Part shown: positions 49,826 to 64,000 of the stretch, piece by piece | Layout of the letters: each line of letters begins with the position of its first letter | How positions within the stretch are numbered: the stretch's first letter is position 1 | Source of the DNA: Spiribacter curvatus | GTDB taxonomy: Bacteria > Pseudomonadota > Gammaproteobacteria > Nitrococcales > Nitrococcaceae | Assembly: GCF_000485905.1 (NCBI RefSeq) | Contig: NC_022664.1 | Span: 1,612,001 to 1,676,000, forward strand | Length of the DNA: 64,000 bases | Direction of reading: 5' to 3' | Notes under the pieces: generated by a model | The model's input: only the letters and a program-made list of their open reading frames with translations | Databases searched by the model: none | Told to the model about the DNA's origin: nothing | Made by a program: the position numbers and the translations under genes

Positions 49826-50650
49826 TTAGCGTTTGCGACGGCGCACGATAAGCTTATCGGTGCGCTTGTTGCTGCGGGTCTTGTGACCCTTCGTCGGAAT
49901 CCCCCATGGGGTCACCGGATGACGCCCCCCGGAGGTCCGCCCTTCACCACCACCGTGGGGATGGTCCACCGGGTTCATGACCACGCCGCGGACCGTCGGC
50001 CGACGGCCGGCGATGCGCGTTGCGCCTGCCTTACCCAGCGAGCGGAGCGAATGCTCCGAATTGCTGACCTCGCCAATGGTCGCCCGGCACTCGCTGAGCA
50101 CCTTGCGCATCTCACCCGACCGCAGCCGCAGCGTCGCGTACGCACCCCCACGAGCGACGAGCTGGACACCGGCGCCGGCTGAGCGCGCCATCTGCGCCCC
50201 CTTGCCCGGGCGCATCTCGATGCAATGCACCTGCGTACCCAGCGGGATGCTGCGCAGCGGCATGGCGTTGCCGGGCTTGATCGGCGAGCCCTGGCCGGAG
50301 CGCACTTCCTGGCCGACCTTCAGATTCTTGGGCGCGATGATGTAGCGCCGCTCGCCGTCCCGATACAGCAGCAGGGCGATATTCGCGCTGCGGTTCGGGT
50401 CGTACTCGAGCCGCTCGACACGCGCCGGAATATCTTCCTTGTTGCGCCGGAAATCGATGTCCCGGTAACGCCGCTTGTGACCGCCACCGATATGGCGCGT
50501 CGTGATTCGACCCTGGTTGTTCCGGCCGCCGCTCTTATTCAGCTTCCGGACCAGGGGCGCATAGGGCTCACCCCGATACAGCCCGCTCTTCACCGGCTGG
50601 GCGACGAACCGCCGCCCGGGGGAAGTGGGTTTTGCTTTACGCACTGCCAT
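49826..50650 (-). CDS. rplB: 50S ribosomal protein L2
   Basis: Essential for subunit association and peptidyl transferase activity. The block [18 protein letters not shown] contains the His229-equivalent residue important for peptidyl transfer. N-terminal region [12 protein letters not shown] and [16 protein letters not shown] are typical. Length 274 aa equals E. coli 273. Confidence 0.98.
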   Translation of the reverse strand: MAVRKAKPTSPGRRFVAQPVKSGLYRGEPYAPLVRKLNKSGGRNNQGRITTRHIGGGHKRRYRDIDFRRNKEDIPARVERLEYDPNRSANIALLLYRDGERRYIIAPKNLKVGQEVRSGQGSPIKPGNAMPLRSIPLGTQVHCIEMRPGKGAQMARSAGAGVQLVARGGAYATLRLRSGEMRKVLSECRATIGEVSNSEHSLRSLGKAGATRIAGRRPTVRGVVMNPVDHPHGGGEGRTSGGRHPVTPWGIPTKGHKTRSNKRTDKLIVRRRKR

Positions 50651-50670
50651 GATCGTTCAGTCCTGTTCGC

Positions 50671-50970
50671 TTATTCCACGCCGCCGATGAAATCCAGCTC
50701 ATAGCCCTCTTCGAGCGCTACATAGGCCTTTTTCCAATCGGGACGACGACCCTGAATCCGGCCGAAGTTCTTGCGCTTGCCGTTGACGTTCGCGACGCGC
50801 ACGTCGCGGACCGCTACCTCAAACAGCTGCTCGACGGCGGCCTTGATCTCACGCTTGGTCGCGTCCCGCGCGACCTTGAAGGCGACCTGGTTGGCCTCGT
50901 CGGCGATCACCGTGCTCTTCTCAGAGACGTGCGGGCCGCGGAGCACCTGGTACATCCGTTCCTGATTCAT
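50671..50970 (-). CDS. rplW: 50S ribosomal protein L23
   Basis: Exit-tunnel protein and main docking site of trigger factor. The ATG at 50970 ([19 protein letters not shown]) is chosen because it overlaps the rplD stop as ATGA; a GTG at 50979 adds three residues. The motif [21 protein letters not shown] (about residues 61-81) is typical. Length 99 aa equals E. coli 100. Confidence 0.96.
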   Translation of the reverse strand: MNQERMYQVLRGPHVSEKSTVIADEANQVAFKVARDATKREIKAAVEQLFEVAVRDVRVANVNGKRKNFGRIQGRRPDWKKAYVALEEGYELDFIGGVE

Positions 50971-51575
50971 GCGAGCCACTCCTCAACACGCCGCAGCGCA
51001 TCCGTTGTCATGACGACGTTCTCGTGCGCCAGGAGCGTCACCGGGTCGAGCCCGACCGTATCCCGCACATCCACCCTGGGCAGATTGCGGACGGCGAGAT
51101 AGAGCGATTCCGATACCTCGGTATCCACGATCAGCACGTCGTCGCTACCCGCGACCGAGCGCACCTTCTCCAGCGCATCCCGGGTCCGGGGGCTGTCGAG
51201 CTCGAACGCCGTGACCACCTGCAGCCGCTCCTGCCGGAGGAGCTCGGAGAGGATCGAGCGCAGCGCGCCCCGATACATCTTCCGGTTGACCTTGACCGAA
51301 TGGTCGCGCGGCTTGGCCGCGAAGGTCTGGCCACCGCTGCGCCAGAGCGGGCTGCGGATGGTGCCGGCGCGCGCCCGGCCGGTGCCTTTCTGCCGCCACG
51401 GCTTGACGCCGCCGCCGCTCACCTCCGAACGGGTCTTCTGTGCCTTCGTTCCGGCGCGGGCGCCGGAGAGATAGGACACCACGACCTGATGGACGAGCGG
51501 TTCGCGGTAATCGGCACCCAGCACGGTCTCCGATACCTCGATGGTTGAGCCATCACCCTGCAATGTAAGCTGCAT
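50967..51575 (-). CDS. rplD: 50S ribosomal protein L4
   Basis: Tunnel protein and, in E. coli, the autogenous repressor of the S10 operon acting at transcription and translation. The tunnel loop has [25 protein letters not shown]-type sequence (about 45-70) with [15 protein letters not shown]. Length 202 aa equals E. coli 201. It overlaps rplC by one base and rplW by four. The hairpins upstream of rplC are a possible target (inference). Confidence 0.97.
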   Translation of the reverse strand: MQLTLQGDGSTIEVSETVLGADYREPLVHQVVVSYLSGARAGTKAQKTRSEVSGGGVKPWRQKGTGRARAGTIRSPLWRSGGQTFAAKPRDHSVKVNRKMYRGALRSILSELLRQERLQVVTAFELDSPRTRDALEKVRSVAGSDDVLIVDTEVSESLYLAVRNLPRVDVRDTVGLDPVTLLAHENVVMTTDALRRVEEWLA

Positions 51576-52234
51576 CAGTTACCTCCCGCCGCAGCGAGCT
51601 GCTTGACCGCTGGCCGAACGATGACGTCGGCGTCAGCTGGACCGGGAACCGCGCCACGGATCAAAAGCAGGTTGCGTTCGGCATCGACCCGAACCACCTC
51701 AAGGTTCTGCGTCGTCTCACGAACATTACCCATCTGCCCCGACATCTTCTTGCCGGGAAAGACGCGCCCCGGATCCTGTGCCTGGCCAATGGAGCCTGGC
51801 GCACGATGGGCCGTCGAGTTGCCGTGGGAGTTGTCCTGCGTGTGGAAGTTATGACGCTTGACCGTGCCCGCGAAGCCCTTGCCCTTGGAGGTGCCTGTCA
51901 CATCGACAAGCCCACCGGCCTCGAACTGCTCCACCGTCAGCGCACCGCCTGACTCGACGCCGACATCGGCATCGCTGTCCAGACGGAATTCCCAGAGCCC
52001 GCGCCCCATCTCGACACCGGCCTTGGCGACATGCCCGGCAATGGCCCGGTTGACACGGTTGGGACGACGCTCGCCAACGGTGACCTGCACGGCGCTGTAG
52101 CCGTCATTATGTTCCGCTTTGATCTGCGTGACACGGTTCGGAGTGGCTTCCACCACCGTCACGGGTATCGACTCACCCGTATCCGTAAAAACCCGCGTCA
52201 TGCCGCGTTTGCGGCCGACGATTCCGATTGCCAT
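51575..52234 (-). CDS. rplC: 50S ribosomal protein L3
   Basis: Early assembly protein near the peptidyl transferase centre. It begins [21 protein letters not shown] and has the loop [40 protein letters not shown] (about residues 127-166), which includes the glutamine methylated by PrmB in E. coli. AGAGGA precedes the ATG. Length 219 aa is normal (E. coli 209). Confidence 0.97.
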   Translation of the reverse strand: MAIGIVGRKRGMTRVFTDTGESIPVTVVEATPNRVTQIKAEHNDGYSAVQVTVGERRPNRVNRAIAGHVAKAGVEMGRGLWEFRLDSDADVGVESGGALTVEQFEAGGLVDVTGTSKGKGFAGTVKRHNFHTQDNSHGNSTAHRAPGSIGQAQDPGRVFPGKKMSGQMGNVRETTQNLEVVRVDAERNLLLIRGAVPGPADADVIVRPAVKQLAAAGGN

Positions 52235-52333
52235 CGTCGCTATCCTCTTCTATCGGCTGACCTGATCGGCACAGATGCGGATACACCTCACCTGCCAGGC
52301 GATCATCAACCGAATTGTTTCTGTCGAATTGAT

Positions 52334-52387
52334 GCCGGCATTGGCCGGCCTAAAGAGGCCCGCCCCGGCGGGCTGGTCAGTGACCAG
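52334..52387 (-). terminator. Three tandem stem-loops between rpsJ and rplC (terminator or attenuator candidate)
   Basis: Read in the direction of transcription: first the palindrome CTGGTCA-C-TGACCAG (52373-52387), then GCCCGCC/GGCGGGC (52358-52373) followed by the weak U tract CTCTTTA, then GCCGGC-CAAT-GCCGGC (52334-52349). They occupy the 175-base gap between the rpsJ stop and the rplC start, the largest gap in the S10 region. The middle hairpin could terminate or attenuate transcription; the U tract is too short to be sure. No convincing promoter for rplC was found in the rest of the gap. Confidence 0.5.
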
Positions 52388-52409
52388 TGCCGGAGTAGTT
52401 CCCCGAAAC

Positions 52410-52727
52410 TCAGGAGAGCTTGATCTGCACGTCGACACCGGCGGCGAGGTCGAGCTTCATAAGCGCGTCGACCGTCTTGTCCGTCGGGTCGATGATGTCC
52501 ATCAACCGCTTGTGAGTCCGAATCTCGTACTGATCGCGCGCGTCTTTATTAACGTGCGGCGAGATCAGTACAGTATACCTTTCCTTCTTCGTCGGCAAGG
52601 GCACCGGACCCTGAATCTGGGCCCCGGTGCGCTTGGCCGTCTCGACGATCTCTCGGGCCGACTGATCGATCAGCCGGTGGTCGAACGCCTTGAGGCGGAT
52701 GCGAATCTTCTGATTATTTGATGCCAT
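52410..52727 (-). CDS. rpsJ: 30S ribosomal protein S10
   Basis: Head protein and NusE component of antitermination complexes. The ATG at 52727 ([17 protein letters not shown]) is preceded by GAGGGA with a six-base spacer, so independent initiation is likely. The blocks [21 protein letters not shown] and [41 protein letters not shown] (about residues 34-54 and 63-103) are complete; length 105 aa is normal. Unusually, the same frame is open upstream through a truncated tuf, so the ATG lies inside a longer open frame beginning at 53546. Confidence 0.96.
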   Translation of the reverse strand: MASNNQKIRIRLKAFDHRLIDQSAREIVETAKRTGAQIQGPVPLPTKKERYTVLISPHVNKDARDQYEIRTHKRLMDIIDPTDKTVDALMKLDLAAGVDVQIKLS

Positions 52728-53546
<819 letters not shown>

Positions 53547-53599
53547 GGTTCACCTCTTACCCGTCAAATCAAAGAATCCACCCCGACCGAGCCTGTCGC

Positions 53600-55693
<2,094 letters not shown>

Positions 55694-55715
55694 AACCTGT
55701 TACCCCTGAACCTGA

Positions 55716-56186
55716 TTACCAGCGGAAATGGGAGAAGGCCTTGTTGGCCTCCGCCATACGATGGGTATCTTCCCGCTTTTTCACCGCACTGCCACGACCC
55801 TCGGCTGCTTCCAGCAGCTCGTTGCCGAGACGGTGCCCCATGGTGGCCTCACTCCGTTTGCGCGCGGCCTCGATCACCCAGCGCATGCCGAGCGTGTTAC
55901 GCCGCTGCGGACGCACCTCGACCGGCACCTGATAGGTCGCACCACCCACGCGGCGGGACTTCACCTCGACCACCGGACGGACCTTGTCCAGCGCGGTCTC
56001 GAGGACTTCCATCGGCTCGCCGCTGTTCTTCTCGGCGATGCGGTCGAGCGCGGTGTAGACGATCTTCTCGGCCACCGCCCGCTTGCCGTCGCGCATGATC
56101 ATGTTCACAAAGCGCGTCAGCATCTCGCTGTCGTACTTCGGATCGGCAAGGACCTTGCGCTTCGGTACTTCTCTTCTTCTCGGCAT
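55716..56186 (-). CDS. rpsG: 30S ribosomal protein S7
   Basis: Head assembly initiator and, in E. coli, repressor of the str operon. It begins [21 protein letters not shown] and has [26 protein letters not shown] (about residues 77-102). Length 156 aa equals the common short form. It lies 14 bases after rpsL and 22 before fusA. Confidence 0.97.
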   Translation of the reverse strand: MPRRREVPKRKVLADPKYDSEMLTRFVNMIMRDGKRAVAEKIVYTALDRIAEKNSGEPMEVLETALDKVRPVVEVKSRRVGGATYQVPVEVRPQRRNTLGMRWVIEAARKRSEATMGHRLGNELLEAAEGRGSAVKKREDTHRMAEANKAFSHFRW

Positions 56187-56200
56187 GATTGACTACCCGC

Positions 56201-56575
56201 TTATCCTTTGGGCCGCTTGGCGCCGTACTTGGAACGACCCTGACGGCGCTTGCTGACACCGGCGGTGTCCAGCGAGCCACGCACGACGTGGTAGCGCACA
56301 CCGGGAAGGTCCTTGACTCGGCCGCCGCGAATGAGCGCGACCGAATGCTCCTGGAGGTTATGCCCCTCACCGCCGATGTAGCTCGCGACCTCGTAGCCAT
56401 TGGTGAGCCGCACACGGGCGACCTTCCGCAGCGCCGAGTTCGGCTTCTTCGGGGTGGTGGTATAGACGCGGGCGCAGACGCCTCGCCGCTGAGGACAGGC
56501 CTCAAGCGCCGGCACGTTGCTCTTCTCGTGCCGCCGCTTGCGAGGCTTGCGCACCAGCTGATTGATCGTGGCCAT
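56201..56575 (-). CDS. rpsL: 30S ribosomal protein S12
   Basis: Decoding-centre protein. The ATG at 56575 ([15 protein letters not shown]) is the family start; an open extension to 56620 has no homology. [14 protein letters not shown] contains the wild-type lysine at the streptomycin site (E. coli Lys42/43), and [17 protein letters not shown] contains the second (Lys87/88) beside the aspartate methylthiolated by RimO in E. coli. No streptomycin-resistance substitution is visible. Length 124 aa equals E. coli. GGGAG lies upstream. Confidence 0.97.
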   Translation of the reverse strand: MATINQLVRKPRKRRHEKSNVPALEACPQRRGVCARVYTTTPKKPNSALRKVARVRLTNGYEVASYIGGEGHNLQEHSVALIRGGRVKDLPGVRYHVVRGSLDTAGVSKRRQGRSKYGAKRPKG

Positions 56576-56641
56576 AGAGTTTTGACTCCCGTCCTTCAAC
56601 GAACGCCGGACTGGGAACACCAGCTCCGGCGAAAGCCGATA

Positions 56642-56670
56642 AGTGTAGGATCGGGCTTCATGGGTGTCAA
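56642..56670 (-). promoter_or_regulatory. Sigma70-type promoter of the str operon (rpsL)
   Basis: On the - strand TTGACA (56665-56670) and TACACT (56642-56647) are separated by exactly 17 bases. The -35 is a perfect consensus match, the -10 is 4/6. The predicted start near base 56635 gives a leader of about 60 bases to rpsL. It lies in the 112-base gap after rpoC. Confidence 0.75.
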
Positions 56671-56680
56671 CCAGAAGCCC
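56653..56680. repeat. Inverted repeat enclosing the rpsL -35 box
   Basis: GGGCTTC at 56653-56659 and GAAGCCC at 56674-56680 form seven-base arms; inner TGG/CCA pairing extends them with one bulged base. The perfect TTGACA of the rpsL promoter lies between the arms. It could be a regulator site, an RNA hairpin at the end of the rpoC transcript, or both; no T run follows, so it is not a classical terminator. Confidence 0.5.
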
Positions 56681-56687
56681 TGACCCG

Positions 56688-60938
<4,251 letters not shown>

Positions 60939-60951
60939 ATCGGCTACCCGT

Positions 60952-64000
<3,049 letters not shown>

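Overview
This window comes from a GC-rich gammaproteobacterium. Gene order and protein motifs fit an Ectothiorhodospiraceae-type organism (a Spiribacter or Halorhodospira relative is my guess). That placement rests on recognition, not on a search. Almost all of the 64 kb is densely packed core-genome coding sequence. No tRNA, rRNA, CRISPR array, insertion sequence or prophage gene was seen, and no gene-free stretch exceeds about 180 bases.

Layout. (1) Positions 1-5141, + strand: 3' end of lptD, then surA, pdxA, rsmA and apaH, the classic outer-membrane biogenesis operon but without apaG. (2) Positions 5154-24603, - strand: a long run of tightly spaced or overlapping genes, in transcription order miaB, ybeZ/phoH, ybeY, corC, lnt, a zinc-ribbon gene, leuS, lptE, holA, proA, nadD, rsfS, rlmH, maf, rng, yhdP and a nitrilase-family amidase. 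It covers tRNA modification, RNA quality control, lipoprotein acylation, LPS export, NAD and proline synthesis and phospholipid traffic. (3) Positions 24616-28136, - strand: manC/algA-type and ugd sugar-nucleotide genes plus deoD. (4) Positions 28284-31514, + strand: a frame-disrupted HAD-IB phosphatase gene, then a three-domain AMP-ligase/acyl-carrier/acyltransferase protein. (5) Positions 31511-38931: ssb, a fused ATP sulfurylase-APS kinase, an MFS transporter, divergent uvrA, and mdh. (6) Positions 39111-64000, - strand: the ribosomal superoperon. In transcription order this is rpoB (5' end outside the window), rpoC, rpsL, rpsG, fusA, truncated tuf, rpsJ, then the S10, spc and alpha operons through rplQ and a clear terminator.

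Most notable observations. The tuf gene downstream of fusA is cut off inside domain 2, and its reading frame runs directly into rpsJ, giving a potential EF-Tu GTPase-domain/S10 fusion while S10 keeps its own start and Shine-Dalgarno. This is either a real decay of one of two tuf copies or an assembly collapse. The HAD-IB gene is frameshifted at a C4G7 run, which creates an apparent 1076-residue fusion with the downstream ligase. The ligase protein carries its own acyl-carrier domain between the ligase and PlsC-like domains. Regulatory candidates include a strong promoter for rpsL with its -35 box inside an inverted repeat, an alpha-operon promoter with a very short leader, and three tandem hairpins between rpsJ and rplC. 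Apart from these the window is ordinary housekeeping sequence; I did not find a clearly new multi-gene system.
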